From contig NZ_MJAH01000006.1 of assembly GCF_001746295.1 (NCBI RefSeq), positions 365,053 through 429,052 of the forward strand: a DNA stretch of 64,000 nucleotides, in the 5' to 3' direction. How positions within the stretch are numbered: the first letter of the stretch is position 1; every line of letters starts with the position of its first letter. Position numbers and translations under genes: made by a program. Below the pieces are notes generated by a model, which was given only the letters and a program-made list of their open reading frames with translations, made no database searches and had not been told where the DNA came from. Shown here in pieces: positions 29,421 to 38,625 of the stretch. The stretch is from Streptomyces sp. LUP47B (GTDB taxonomy: Bacteria; Actinomycetota; Actinomycetes; Streptomycetales; Streptomycetaceae).

Positions 29421-30021
29421 TCAGCCCGCCGTCTCCCCGCCCTTCCGGGTGGGCGAGGCGGCGGGCTGCTGCATGTGGAGAGTCACACGCGCGTGCCGCA
29501 CGGCACCCCGCGGGGCCGGCAGCCCCTCGAGCGGGCGGGCGCGGCCCAGCGCCCGGGACACCGCGGCGTCCCGCCCGAGCGCCCGGCCCTGTCGTACGCA
29601 CTCCTCGTACCGTTGGTCGCCCAGCCGCTCCCGGGCCGTCGTCTCGCACAGCTCGTGCGGGGCGTTGCAGTGGGCCGAACCGAACAGGGGCAGGCCCACG
29701 GACGGCCACAGCGACGCCGCCGCGCCCTGCAGCACGGCGGCCTCGGCCGGATCACCCTCGGTCGCGGTGACCAGAGCGAGCAGCTCGATGGACAGGACCG
29801 AGCCGAGCAGGTCGTGGAAGGCGTGCGGGCGGCGCACACCGCCCGGCCGCCACCCGCGCCGCGAGCCGGGACTTGCCGATACCGCCCGGCCCCGTCACCA
29901 GCCGCGAGGCGTCGAGCGCCCGTGCCAGCCCCTGGAGTTCCGCGCGCCGGCCGACGAATCCGTCGAGCTCCAGGGGGAGATTGCCGTTCACCTCGGTGCC
30001 GTCCGGCTGATGACTGCGCAT
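29421..30021 (-). pseudogene. Remnant of an AfsR/LuxR-type ATP-binding regulator with internal deletion
   Basis: Reading leftwards from an ATG at 30021, the protein begins like an NB-ARC/AfsR-family regulator: NLPLELDGFVGRRAELQGL, then a P-loop TGPGGIGKSRLA. After about 60 residues (near 29840-29850) it loses frame, and in another frame (29837 down to 29421) it resumes with what looks like the far C-terminal end of such regulators: AAVLQGAAASLWPSVGLPLF, then NAPHELCETTARERLGDQRY. The long middle (rest of the ATPase domain and TPR region) is missing. Intact relatives are usually several hundred residues longer. I read this as a deleted, frameshifted gene. No HTH is visible. The stop lies inside the rpsD terminator. 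Confidence 0.65.
29422..29468 (+). terminator. Terminator after rpsD
   Basis: Outer arms CAGCCCGCCG (29422-29431) and CGGCGGGCTG (29459-29468) pair perfectly; the interior adds CCCGCCC against GGGTGGG around a TTCC-like loop. It starts 32 bp after the rpsD stop and overlaps the end of the regulator remnant on the other strand. Confidence 0.8.
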
Positions 30022-30101
30022 GGAACACGGAGCGTACTGAAGCGTGTTCACTCCGTACAAGCGGCGGGAGTGGCCCGCGCCCGGGCGAGGAGTTATCCGG
30101 T

Positions 30102-30130
30102 GTGGAGCGCCGTCGTCGGCGCGATAGGCT
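30102..30130 (+). promoter_or_regulatory. Possible promoter for the DUF948-alaS-ruvX operon
   Basis: GTGGAG (30102-30107) and TAGGCT (30125-30130) are 17 bp apart, 43 bp before the first start codon. The -35 match is weak. Confidence 0.35.
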
Positions 30131-30172
30131 CGGCGGAGACTTTTTTCGTGGACAGCACGTTTCAGGGAGCGG

Positions 30173-30607
30173 GTGCACACAGTGTCCGGTGGAGAGGTTG
30201 CCGGGATCCTGGTGGCCGTCTTCTGGGCGATTCTGGTTTCCTTCCTCGCCGTCGCGCTGGCGAGGCTGGCCCAGACGCTCAAGGCGACCACCAAGCTCGT
30301 GGCGGACGTGACCGACCAGGCCGTCCCGCTGCTGGCCGATGCCTCCACCGCGGTGCGTTCCGCGCAGACCCAGATCGAGCGGGTCGACGCGATCGCCTCG
30401 GACGTCCAGGAGGTCACGTCGAACGCCTCCGCGCTGTCCACCACCGTCGCCTCCACCTTCGGCGGCCCCCTGGTCAAGGTCGCGGCCTTCGGCTACGGCG
30501 TGCGCCGCGCGATCGGCGGCCGCAAGGACGACGTGCCCGCCAAGACGCCCCGGCGTACCGTCATCGTGGGCCGGGCGGTTTCCCGGGGCCGCTGGAAGAA
30601 GGACTGA
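30173..30607 (+). CDS. DUF948 domain-containing membrane protein
   Basis: A 144-aa protein with one N-terminal helix (VAGILVAVFWAILVSFLAVALARL) followed by a long amphipathic helical segment (LADVTDQAVPLLADASTAVRSAQTQIERVDAI) typical of DUF948, which resembles chemoreceptor-like coiled coil. The tail is basic (PRRTVIVGRAVSRGRWKKD). Role unknown. Start is GTG 30173 or GTG 30182; AGGGAG at 30164-30169 lies 3 or 12 nt away respectively. It is the first of four closely packed genes ending in alaS and ruvX. Confidence 0.85.
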   Translation: MHTVSGGEVAGILVAVFWAILVSFLAVALARLAQTLKATTKLVADVTDQAVPLLADASTAVRSAQTQIERVDAIASDVQEVTSNASALSTTVASTFGGPLVKVAAFGYGVRRAIGGRKDDVPAKTPRRTVIVGRAVSRGRWKKD

Positions 30608-30617
30608 GGCTCAAGAG

Positions 30618-30944
30618 ATGTTCCGCCGTACTTTCTGGTTCTCCACGGGCGTGGCCGCAGGTGTCTGGGCCACCACCAAGGTGAACCGCAAGCTGAAGCA
30701 GCTGACCCCCGAGAACCTCGCCGTGACGGCGGCCAACAAGGCGATCGACACGGGCACCCGCCTCAAGGACCGCGCGGTCGGCTTCGCACTCGACGTCCGC
30801 GACAACATGGCCCAGCGGGAGGCCGAGCTGACGGACGCCCTGGGTATCCGGGAGGATCCCGAACTTCCCGCCCCCAGGCGCGTCGCCGCCATCGAGAACA
30901 CGACGTACACCACGCATTCGTACAACCGGAATGAGGACCACTGA
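30618..30944 (+). CDS. Small conserved membrane-associated protein (DUF6167-like)
   Basis: A 108-aa protein starting with a hydrophobic stretch (FWFSTGVAAGVWATTKV) and continuing with a helical basic region (NRKLKQLTPENLAVTAANKAIDTGTRLKDRAVGFALDVRD shared with actinobacterial relatives). Function unknown. It starts 10 bp after the DUF948 gene, with AAGAG upstream, and its stop overlaps the alaS ATG by one base, so it is firmly in the operon. The domain name is from memory of the family and is less certain than the gene itself. Confidence 0.8.
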   Translation: MFRRTFWFSTGVAAGVWATTKVNRKLKQLTPENLAVTAANKAIDTGTRLKDRAVGFALDVRDNMAQREAELTDALGIREDPELPAPRRVAAIENTTYTTHSYNRNEDH

Positions 30945-33616
30945 TGGAGTCGGCCGAGATCCGCCGCCGCTGGCTGAGCTTCTACGAGGAGCGCGGGCAC
31001 ACCGTCGTGCCTTCGGCGTCGCTCATCGCGGACGACCCGACTCTGCTCCTGGTCCCCGCCGGCATGGTGCCCTTCAAGCCGTACTTCCTCGGTGAGGTCA
31101 AGCCGCCGTGGTCGCGCGCCACCAGCGTGCAGAAGTGCGTGCGCACGCCCGACATCGAAGAGGTCGGCAAGACCACCCGGCACGGCACGTTCTTCCAGAT
31201 GTGCGGCAACTTCTCCTTCGGCGACTACTTCAAGGAAGGCGCCATCAAGTACGCCTGGGAGCTGCTCACCAGCCCCCAGGACAAGGGTGGTTACGGCCTT
31301 GAGCCGGAGAAGCTCTGGATCACCGTCTACAAGGACGACGACGAGGCCGAGCGCATCTGGCACGAGACCATCGGCGTGCCCAAGGAGCGCATCCAGCGCC
31401 TCGGCATGAAGGACAACTACTGGTCCATGGGCGTCCCCGGACCCTGCGGCCCCTGCTCCGAGATCAACTACGACCGCGGCCCCGAGTTCGGCGTCGAGGG
31501 CGGCCCCGCCGTCAACGACGAGCGGTACGTCGAGATCTGGAACCTCGTCTTCATGCAGTACGAGCGCGGCGAGGGCATCGGCAAGGACAACTTCGAGATC
31601 CTCGGCGAGCTTCCCAGCAAGAACATCGACACCGGCCTCGGACTCGAGCGCCTCGCGATGATTCTGCAGGGCGTGCAGAACATGTACGAGATCGACACCT
31701 CCATGGCCGTCATCAAGAAGGCCACCGAGCTGACCGGCGTGGCCTACGGCGACGCCCACGACTCGGACGTCTCGCTGCGCGTGGTCACCGACCACATGCG
31801 CACGTCCGTGATGCTCATCGGCGACGGTGTCACCCCCGGCAACGAGGGCCGCGGTTACGTCCTGCGCCGCATCATGCGCCGCGCCATCCGCAACATGCGC
31901 CTGCTCGGTGCCACCGGCCCGGTCGTGCTCGACCTGATCGACACCGTGATCGCCATGATGGGCCAGCAGTACCCGGAGCTCGTCAGCGACCGCGAGCGGA
32001 TCGAGAAGGTCGCCGTCGCCGAGGAGAACGCCTTCCTCAAGACGCTGAAGGCCGGCACCAACATCCTCGACACAGCCGTCACCGAGACCAAGCAGTCCGG
32101 TGGCACGGTCCTCGCCGGCGACAAGGCGTTCCTGCTCCACGACACCTGGGGCTTCCCGATCGACCTCACCCTGGAGATGGCCGCCGAGCAGGGCCTGTCC
32201 GTGGACGAGGACGGCTTCCGCCGCCTGATGAAGGAGCAGCGGGAGCGCGCCAAGGCCGACGCCCAGGGCAAGAAGACCGGCCATGCCGGCGCGGGCGCCT
32301 ACCGGGCGATCGCCGACCAGGCCGGCGAGACCGAGTTCCTCGGCTACTCGGACACCGAGAGCGAGTCCACCATCGTCGGCATCCTCGTCGACGGCGCCTC
32401 CTCCCCGGCCGCCACCGAGGGCGACGAGGTCGAGATCGTCCTGGACCGCACCCCGTTCTACGCCGAGGGCGGCGGCCAGATCGGCGACACCGGCAGGATC
32501 AAGGTCGACTCCGGTGCCGTCATCGAGGTCCGCGACTGCCAGAAGCCGGTCCCGGGCGTCTATGTCCACAAGGGCGTCGTGCAGTTCGGCGAGGTGACCG
32601 TGGGGGCCAAGGCCCACGCCTCGATCGACAGCCGCCGCCGTACGGCCATCGCCCGCGCCCACTCGGCCACCCACCTCACCCACCAGGCGCTGCGGGACGC
32701 GCTCGGTCCGACGGCCGCCCAGGCCGGTTCCGAGAACCAGCCCGGCCGCTTCCGCTTCGACTTCGGCTCCCCGTCCGCCGTTCCGACGGCCGTCATGACC
32801 GACGTCGAGCAGAAGATCAACGAGGTGCTGGCCCGCGAGCTCGACGTCCGCGCCGACGTCATGGGCATCGACGAGGCCAAGAAGCAGGGCGCCATCGCCG
32901 AGTTCGGTGAGAAGTACGGCGAGCGGGTCCGTGTCGTGACCATCGGCGACTTCTCCAAGGAGCTGTGCGGCGGCACCCACGTGCACAACACCGCACAGCT
33001 GGGCCTGGTGAAGCTGCTCGGCGAGTCGTCCATCGGCTCCGGGGTCCGCCGTATCGAGGCGCTCGTCGGTGTCGACGCGTACAACTTCCTCGCCCGTGAG
33101 CACACCGTCGTCGCCCAGCTCCAGGAGCTGATCAAGGGCCGTCCGGAGGAGCTCCCGGAGAAGGTCTCCGCCATGCTCGGCAAGCTGAAGGACGCCGAGA
33201 AGGAGATCGAGAAGTTCCGCGCCGAGAAGGTGCTCCAGGCCGCCGCCGGCCTCGCCGAGTCCGCCAAGGACGTCCGCGGGATCGCCGTCGTCACCGGTCA
33301 GGTCCCCGACGGTACGACCCCCGACGACCTGCGCAGGCTGGTCCTCGACGTGCGCGGGCGCATCCAGGGCGGCCGGGCCGCCGTGGTCGCCCTCTTCACC
33401 GTGAACAACGGCAAGCCGCTCACGGTCATCGCCACCAACGAGGCCGCCCGTGAGCGCGGGCTCAAGGCCGGTGACCTGGTCCGAACCGCCGCCAAGACCC
33501 TCGGCGGCGGCGGTGGCGGCAAGCCGGACGTCGCCCAGGGCGGTGGCCAGAACCCGGCCGCGATCGGTGACGCCGTGGACGCCGTGGAGCGCATGGTCGG
33601 GGAGACGGCCAAGTAA
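30944..33616 (+). CDS. alaS: Alanyl-tRNA synthetase
   Basis: An 890-aa full-length enzyme. The class II aminoacylation domain shows HGTFFQMCGNFSFGDYFK and GPCGPCSEINYD; the editing domain has HSATHLTHQALRDALG (H-x3-H) and CGGTHVHNTAQLG (C...H), the four zinc ligands for removing serine or glycine; a C-terminal coiled coil and C-Ala domain follow (GGGGGGKPDVAQGGGQ). The ATG shares its A with the previous stop, and the stop shares its last A with the ruvX start. Confidence 0.97.
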   Translation: MESAEIRRRWLSFYEERGHTVVPSASLIADDPTLLLVPAGMVPFKPYFLGEVKPPWSRATSVQKCVRTPDIEEVGKTTRHGTFFQMCGNFSFGDYFKEGAIKYAWELLTSPQDKGGYGLEPEKLWITVYKDDDEAERIWHETIGVPKERIQRLGMKDNYWSMGVPGPCGPCSEINYDRGPEFGVEGGPAVNDERYVEIWNLVFMQYERGEGIGKDNFEILGELPSKNIDTGLGLERLAMILQGVQNMYEIDTSMAVIKKATELTGVAYGDAHDSDVSLRVVTDHMRTSVMLIGDGVTPGNEGRGYVLRRIMRRAIRNMRLLGATGPVVLDLIDTVIAMMGQQYPELVSDRERIEKVAVAEENAFLKTLKAGTNILDTAVTETKQSGGTVLAGDKAFLLHDTWGFPIDLTLEMAAEQGLSVDEDGFRRLMKEQRERAKADAQGKKTGHAGAGAYRAIADQAGETEFLGYSDTESESTIVGILVDGASSPAATEGDEVEIVLDRTPFYAEGGGQIGDTGRIKVDSGAVIEVRDCQKPVPGVYVHKGVVQFGEVTVGAKAHASIDSRRRTAIARAHSATHLTHQALRDALGPTAAQAGSENQPGRFRFDFGSPSAVPTAVMTDVEQKINEVLARELDVRADVMGIDEAKKQGAIAEFGEKYGERVRVVTIGDFSKELCGGTHVHNTAQLGLVKLLGESSIGSGVRRIEALVGVDAYNFLAREHTVVAQLQELIKGRPEELPEKVSAMLGKLKDAEKEIEKFRAEKVLQAAAGLAESAKDVRGIAVVTGQVPDGTTPDDLRRLVLDVRGRIQGGRAAVVALFTVNNGKPLTVIATNEAARERGLKAGDLVRTAAKTLGGGGGGKPDVAQGGGQNPAAIGDAVDAVERMVGETAK

Positions 33617-34080
33617 TGCGCCGAGGCCGCAGACTCGCGATCGATGTCGGGGACGCCCGCATCGGGGTCGCCTCGTGCGACCCCGACGGGATCCTCGCCA
33701 CTCCGGTGGAGACGGTCCCGGGCCGGGACGTCCCGGCAGCTCAGCGCCGGCTGAAGCAGCTGGTCGAGGAGTACGAACCGATCGAGGTCGTCGTCGGCCT
33801 GCCTCGCTCCCTCAAGGGGGGCGAGGGCCCGGCCGCGGTCAAGGTCCGCGGCTTCGTCCAGGAGCTCGCCCGGGGGATCGCACCCGTCCCGGTCAGGCTC
33901 GTCGACGAGCGGATGACCACCGTGACGGCCAGTCAGGGACTGCGCGCATCCGGAGTGAAATCCAAAAAGGGCAGATCGGTCATCGACCAGGCAGCGGCCG
34001 TGATCATTCTTCAGCAGGCGCTGGAATCCGAACGGGTGTCAGGTAAAGCACCCGGCGAGGGCGTCGAAGTGGTCATCTGA
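33616..34080 (+). CDS. ruvX: Holliday junction resolvase-like / pre-16S rRNA nuclease RuvX (YqgF)
   Basis: A 154-aa RNase H-fold protein. Conserved features are LAIDVGDARIGVASCDPDG with the catalytic Asp, VVGLPRSLKGGEGPAA, and VRLVDERMTTVTA followed by KSKKGRSVIDQAAAVIIL. The family matures the 16S rRNA 5' end; a resolvase role has also been proposed. One-base overlap with alaS; mltG follows after 122 bp, the order alaS-ruvX-mltG-aroE being common in actinobacteria. Confidence 0.94.
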   Translation: MRRGRRLAIDVGDARIGVASCDPDGILATPVETVPGRDVPAAQRRLKQLVEEYEPIEVVVGLPRSLKGGEGPAAVKVRGFVQELARGIAPVPVRLVDERMTTVTASQGLRASGVKSKKGRSVIDQAAAVIILQQALESERVSGKAPGEGVEVVI

Positions 34081-34202
34081 TCGCGGTACGGTAACGTTCC
34101 GCGCGATGCGGCGACATTCGAACAGTCACCGCACAGAAAGAGGCGAAACGGTAGCCGGATGGTGAGAGAAGGAGACCGCCGCCTCGCGGCTCTAGGGGAT
34201 CG

Positions 34203-35945
34203 ATGACTGAGTATGGCCGGGGCGAAGGCTCCGAACCGTGGCATCCCGAGGACCCGTTGTACGGGAACGGTGGATGGGAGGGACAGCAGGCCGACGCCGG
34301 TCAGCAGTCCCCCTACGGCGGCCAGCCGCAGCACTATCCGCAGCAGCCGCAGCAGCAGTACGACAACGGTGGCTGGGACGACGGCCGGCAGGCCGCCTAT
34401 GGTCAGGCGCAGCAGCAGTACCAGCAGCACGACGGCCAGTACGACCAGCATCAGCAGTACGGCCAGCAGCAGTACGGCCAGCAGTACGACCAGCAGCATC
34501 AGCAGTACGACCAGCAGTCGTACCAGGGCCAGCCGCAGCAGTCGTACGACGAGAACGGCAACGGCTGGGCGACCGGCACGCAGGCGCAGGTGCCGTACCC
34601 CGCCGATCCCTCGGACCCGTACGGACAGCAGGCGGCCGTGTACGGTGCCGGGCAGCAGGACTACTACGGCAGCCCTGACGCGTACCCGCCGCCGGAGCCG
34701 CCGGGCCGTCGGCGGGCCGAGCCGGAGCCGCAGATCGACTGGGATCCAGGGCCGGACCAGGGAGAGCACGCCTTCTTCGCGGGCGACGACGACAGCGAGG
34801 ACGACTCCGACGACCCGAAAGGCGGCCGCGGCGACCGGCGCGGGCGCGGCGACAAGGGCGGCAAGAAGCGCAGGAGCGGATGCGCCTGTCTGGTGGTCCT
34901 GCTGGTGTTCGGCGGCGGCACCGCGGGCGTCGCCTACTTCGGGTACCAGTACTACCAAAATCGTTTCGGCGCGGCCCCGGACTATGCCGGGGACGGGACG
35001 AGCCAGATGGTCACCGTCCAGGTCCCCAAGGGCGCGGGCGGGTACGCGATCGGCCGGCTGCTGAAGGACGCGGGTGTCGTGAAGAGCGTCGACGCCTTCG
35101 TGTCCGCCCAGGAGCAGAACCCCAAGGGCAAGGCGATCCAGGCCGGCGCCTATCTCCTGAAGAAGGAGATGTCCGCCGAGAGCGCCGTCGTGATGATGCT
35201 CGACCCGAAGAGCCAGAACAACGTGCAGGTCATTCCGGGAATTCGGAACATCGCCGTCTACAAGAGGATCGACGAGAAACTCGATCTTGCTTCCGGTACC
35301 ACGAAGAAGACGGCCGAAAAGAAATACAAGAGCCTCGGGCTGCCGAGCTGGGCGAACGACAACGACGACATCAAGGACCCGCTGGAGGGCTTCCTCTACC
35401 CGGGTACCTATCCCGCCGCGAAGGGCATGAAGCCCGAGACGGTGCTGAAGGAAATGGTCACCCAGGCCGCCGAGACCTACGGCAAGTACGACCTGGAGGC
35501 GAAGGCCAAGGCGCTCAAGCTGGACAGCCCGCTGCAGGTCATCACGGTCGCCAGCCTCGTCGAGGCCGAGGGGAAAACCGAGGACGACTACCGCAAGATG
35601 GCAGAGGTGGTCTACAACCGGCTCAACCTCGCCAACCCCGAGACCTACGGCCTGCTCCAGTTCGACTCGACCTTCAATTACCTGAAGAACGAGAGCGACA
35701 TCCGCATCTCCGAGTCGGAGATCAAGAGCAACAAGGACCCGTACAACACGTACACGAACAAGGGTCTGCCGCCCGGCCCGATCGACAATCCGGGCGACGT
35801 CGCGCTGAAGGCCGCGCTGAACCCGACCGACGACGGCTGGTACTACTTCGTCGCGACCGACGGCTTGAAGACCACCGAATTCGCCAAGACCCACGCTGAA
35901 TTCCTGAGGCTCAAGGACAAGTTCGATGCAAGCACGGGCAGTTGA
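34203..35945 (+). CDS. mltG: Endolytic murein transglycosylase MltG (YceG)
   Basis: A 580-aa membrane-bound lytic transglycosylase that cuts nascent peptidoglycan glycan strands. About 220 cytoplasmic residues precede the single helix near 227-250 (CLVVLLVFGGGTAGVAYFGY). Much of this tail (residues about 30-120) is a Gln/Tyr/Asp-rich repeat such as QQYGQQQYGQQYDQQHQQ. The catalytic domain follows: LysM-like VTVQVPKGAGGYAIGRLL, the ASLVEAEG segment with the catalytic Glu (near 452), VYNRLN, LQFDSTFNYL and YNTYTNKGLPPGPI. AGGGG precedes the ATG. The gene overlaps aroE by 20 bp. Confidence 0.93.
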   Translation: MTEYGRGEGSEPWHPEDPLYGNGGWEGQQADAGQQSPYGGQPQHYPQQPQQQYDNGGWDDGRQAAYGQAQQQYQQHDGQYDQHQQYGQQQYGQQYDQQHQQYDQQSYQGQPQQSYDENGNGWATGTQAQVPYPADPSDPYGQQAAVYGAGQQDYYGSPDAYPPPEPPGRRRAEPEPQIDWDPGPDQGEHAFFAGDDDSEDDSDDPKGGRGDRRGRGDKGGKKRRSGCACLVVLLVFGGGTAGVAYFGYQYYQNRFGAAPDYAGDGTSQMVTVQVPKGAGGYAIGRLLKDAGVVKSVDAFVSAQEQNPKGKAIQAGAYLLKKEMSAESAVVMMLDPKSQNNVQVIPGIRNIAVYKRIDEKLDLASGTTKKTAEKKYKSLGLPSWANDNDDIKDPLEGFLYPGTYPAAKGMKPETVLKEMVTQAAETYGKYDLEAKAKALKLDSPLQVITVASLVEAEGKTEDDYRKMAEVVYNRLNLANPETYGLLQFDSTFNYLKNESDIRISESEIKSNKDPYNTYTNKGLPPGPIDNPGDVALKAALNPTDDGWYYFVATDGLKTTEFAKTHAEFLRLKDKFDASTGS

Positions 35946-36765
35946 CGCCCGCCGGGCCGCCGTCCTCGGAAAGCCCATCGCCCACTCCCTCTCGCCGGTC
36001 CTGCACCGGGCCGCCTACGAGGAGCTGGGGCTCACGGGCTGGTCGTACGACCGGTTCGAGCTCGACGAGGCCGCACTGCCCGGGTTCGTCGGGCAGCTGG
36101 GGCCGGAGTGGGCCGGGCTGTCGGTGACCATGCCGCTCAAGCGGGCGGTCATTCCGCTGCTCGACGAGATCAGTGAGACGGCCGCGTCGGTGGAGGCGGT
36201 CAACACGGTCGTGTTCGCCGAGGACGGCCGCCGCCTCGGCGACAACACCGACATCCCGGGGATGGTCGCCGCCCTCAGGGAGCGGGGCATCGAACAGGTC
36301 GACTCGGCGGCGATCCTCGGCGCCGGCGCCACCGCCTCCTCCGCGCTCGCCGCGCTCGCCCGGATCTGCACCGGTGAGGTCGTCGCCTATGTGCGCAGCG
36401 AGGCCCGCGCCGCCGAGATGCGGCAGTGGGGCGAGCGTCTCGACGTCGAGGTGCGCACGGCGGACTGGGCGGACGCGGCCCAGGCCCTGGACGCTCCTCT
36501 GGTGATCGCGACCACCCCCGCCGGGGCGACGGACGCCCTCGCCCACGCCGTACCGCAGCGCCCCGCGGCCCTCTTCGACGTGCTCTACGACCCGTGGCCG
36601 ACCGAGCTCGCGGCCCGCTGGTCGATGATCGGCGGAGCCGTGGTCAGCGGCCTCGACCTGCTCGTGCACCAGGCGGTGCTCCAGGTCGAGCAGATGACCG
36701 GCCTGCGGCCCGCGCCCGTGGAGGCCATGCGCAAGGCGGGCGAGCACGCGCTGGCTGCCCGCTGA
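35926..36765 (+). CDS. aroE: Shikimate dehydrogenase
   Basis: A 279-aa NADP-dependent enzyme reducing 3-dehydroshikimate. The shikimate site is GKPIAHSLSPVLHRAAYEEL, with the catalytic Lys in SVTMPLKRAVIP and Asp in NTDIPGM; the nucleotide-binding loop is ILGAGATASSAL. The canonical NADP-selecting stretch after it is short (AYVRSEARAAEM). The ATG at 35926 lies inside the end of mltG. aroC follows after 163 bp. Confidence 0.93.
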   Translation: MQARAVDARRAAVLGKPIAHSLSPVLHRAAYEELGLTGWSYDRFELDEAALPGFVGQLGPEWAGLSVTMPLKRAVIPLLDEISETAASVEAVNTVVFAEDGRRLGDNTDIPGMVAALRERGIEQVDSAAILGAGATASSALAALARICTGEVVAYVRSEARAAEMRQWGERLDVEVRTADWADAAQALDAPLVIATTPAGATDALAHAVPQRPAALFDVLYDPWPTELAARWSMIGGAVVSGLDLLVHQAVLQVEQMTGLRPAPVEAMRKAGEHALAAR

Positions 36766-36928
36766 GATCCGTCCACGTCCGTCTGCTGGACCAGTGACCG
36801 GCTCCCGGCGGCGAACGTGGGAGGATCGGAGGTGGCGGGCCGGGGCCGCGCACCTGGTCGCGCCGTTGCCGTACGCGAGGACGCGCGTAAGCAGGGCAGT
36901 ACCAGGGCGCGAGCACTGAGGAGCACCG

Positions 36929-38113
36929 TTGAGCAGGTTGCGCTGGCTGACCGCGGGGGAATCCCACGGTCCCGCACTCGTGGCGACGCTGGAGGGCCTT
37001 CCCGCCGGCGTGCCGATCACCACGGAGATGGTGGCGGACCACCTGGCGAGGCGTCGGCTGGGCTACGGCCGCGGTGCCCGGATGAAGTTCGAGCGTGACG
37101 AGGTCACCTTTCTCGGCGGAGTCCGGCACGGCCTCAGTCTCGGTTCCCCGGTCGCGATCATGGTGGGCAACACCGAGTGGCCCAAGTGGGAGCAGGTCAT
37201 GTCGGCCGATCCCATCGACCCGGAGATCCTGGCGGGCCTCGCGCGCAACGCGCCGCTGACCCGGCCGCGGCCCGGTCACGCCGATCTCGCGGGCATGCAG
37301 AAGTACGGCTTCGACGAGGCCCGGCCGATCCTGGAGCGGGCCTCCGCGCGGGAGACGGCGGCCCGGGTGGCGCTGGGCGCGGTGGCCCGGTCGTACCTGA
37401 AGGAGACGGCCGGTATCGAGATCGTCAGTCATGTCGTGGAGCTGGCCTCGGCCAGGGCCCCGCAGGGCGTGTACCCCACCCCGGCCGACGTGGAGAAGCT
37501 CGACGCGGACCCGGTGCGCTGCCTGGACGCGGACGCGTCGAAGGCGATGGTCGCGGAGATCGACCAGGCCCACAAGGACGGCGACACCCTCGGCGGAGTG
37601 GTCGAGATCCTGGCGTACGGCGTGCCGGTGGGCCTCGGCTCGCACGTGCACTGGGACCGCAAGCTGGACGCCCGCCTGGCGGGTGCCCTGATGGGCATCC
37701 AGGCGATCAAGGGTGTCGAGCTCGGCGACGGCTTCGAGCTGGCGCGGGTGCCGGGCTCGAAGGCGCACGACGAGATCGTGAACTCGCCCGAGGGCATCCG
37801 GCGCGTCTCCGGCCGCTCGGGCGGCACCGAGGGCGGACTGAGCACGGGTGAGCTGCTGCGGGTGCGGGCCGCGATGAAGCCGATCGCGACCGTGCCGCGC
37901 GCCCTGCAGACCGTCGACGTGACCACCGGCGAGGCCGCGCAGGCCCACCACCAGCGCTCCGACGTGTCCGCGGTGCCGGCCGCCGGCATCGTCGCCGAGG
38001 CCATGGTCGCCCTGGTCCTGGCGGACGCGGTGGCGGAGAAGTTCGGCGGCGACAGCGTTCCCGAGACTCGCCGCAACGTGCGGTCCTACCTCGAGAACCT
38101 GGCCATCCGATGA
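36929..38113 (+). CDS. aroC: Chorismate synthase
   Basis: A 394-aa FMN-dependent enzyme converting EPSP to chorismate. Signature regions are LRWLTAGESHGPALVA, RPGHADLAGMQKYGF, ERASARETAARVALGAV and GRSGGTEGGLSTGE. The TTG at 36929 has GAGGAG 7 nt upstream. It overlaps aroK by 4 bp and heads the aroC-aroK-aroB cluster. Confidence 0.97.
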   Translation: MSRLRWLTAGESHGPALVATLEGLPAGVPITTEMVADHLARRRLGYGRGARMKFERDEVTFLGGVRHGLSLGSPVAIMVGNTEWPKWEQVMSADPIDPEILAGLARNAPLTRPRPGHADLAGMQKYGFDEARPILERASARETAARVALGAVARSYLKETAGIEIVSHVVELASARAPQGVYPTPADVEKLDADPVRCLDADASKAMVAEIDQAHKDGDTLGGVVEILAYGVPVGLGSHVHWDRKLDARLAGALMGIQAIKGVELGDGFELARVPGSKAHDEIVNSPEGIRRVSGRSGGTEGGLSTGELLRVRAAMKPIATVPRALQTVDVTTGEAAQAHHQRSDVSAVPAAGIVAEAMVALVLADAVAEKFGGDSVPETRRNVRSYLENLAIR

Positions 38114-38625
38114 CCGGTCCGAAGGTGGTGCTGGTCGGTCCGATGGGCGTGGGCAAGTCCACCGTCGGGCAGCAGCTGGCCGAGCGGCTCGGCGTCGGCT
38201 ACCGGGACACCGACGACGACATCGTCGCCGAGCAGGGCCGCACGATCGCGGAGATCTTCGTCGACGAGGGCGAGCCGGCCTTCCGGGCGATCGAGAAGGC
38301 CGCCGTGCGGCGGGCGCTCGCCGAGCACGACGGTGTCCTCGCGCTGGGCGGCGGCTCGATCCTGGACGCGGACACGCGCGCGCTGCTGGCCGGGCAGCAG
38401 GTGGTGTACCTCTCGATGGACGTCGAGGAGGCGGTCAAGCGCACCGGCCTGAACGCCGCGCGTCCGCTGCTCGCGGTCAATCCGCGCAAGCAGTGGCGCG
38501 AGCTGATGGAGGCCCGCCGCCACCTGTACGAGTCGATCGCCACGACGGTGGTCGCCACGGACGGCCGTACACCCGAAGAAGTCACCCGAATCGCGCTGGA
38601 CGCACTGGAGTTGAAGGAAGCATGA
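38110..38625 (+). CDS. aroK: Shikimate kinase
   Basis: A 171-aa P-loop kinase phosphorylating shikimate at O3. Walker A is VGPMGVGKST; shikimate-binding residues are in DTDDDIVAEQG, the Arg in EPAFRAIEKAA, and LALGGGSI; the lid region holds NAARPLL. It is joined to aroC and aroB by ATGA overlaps. Confidence 0.96.
   Translation: MTGPKVVLVGPMGVGKSTVGQQLAERLGVGYRDTDDDIVAEQGRTIAEIFVDEGEPAFRAIEKAAVRRALAEHDGVLALGGGSILDADTRALLAGQQVVYLSMDVEEAVKRTGLNAARPLLAVNPRKQWRELMEARRHLYESIATTVVATDGRTPEEVTRIALDALELKEA

Noticed and set aside
30611..33103. An open frame of about 830 codons on the minus strand across alaS
   Set aside because: It is the codon-position shadow of alaS in GC-rich DNA; its translation is Val/Gly/Leu/Asp-rich with no recognisable domain, while alaS on the other strand has every catalytic motif.
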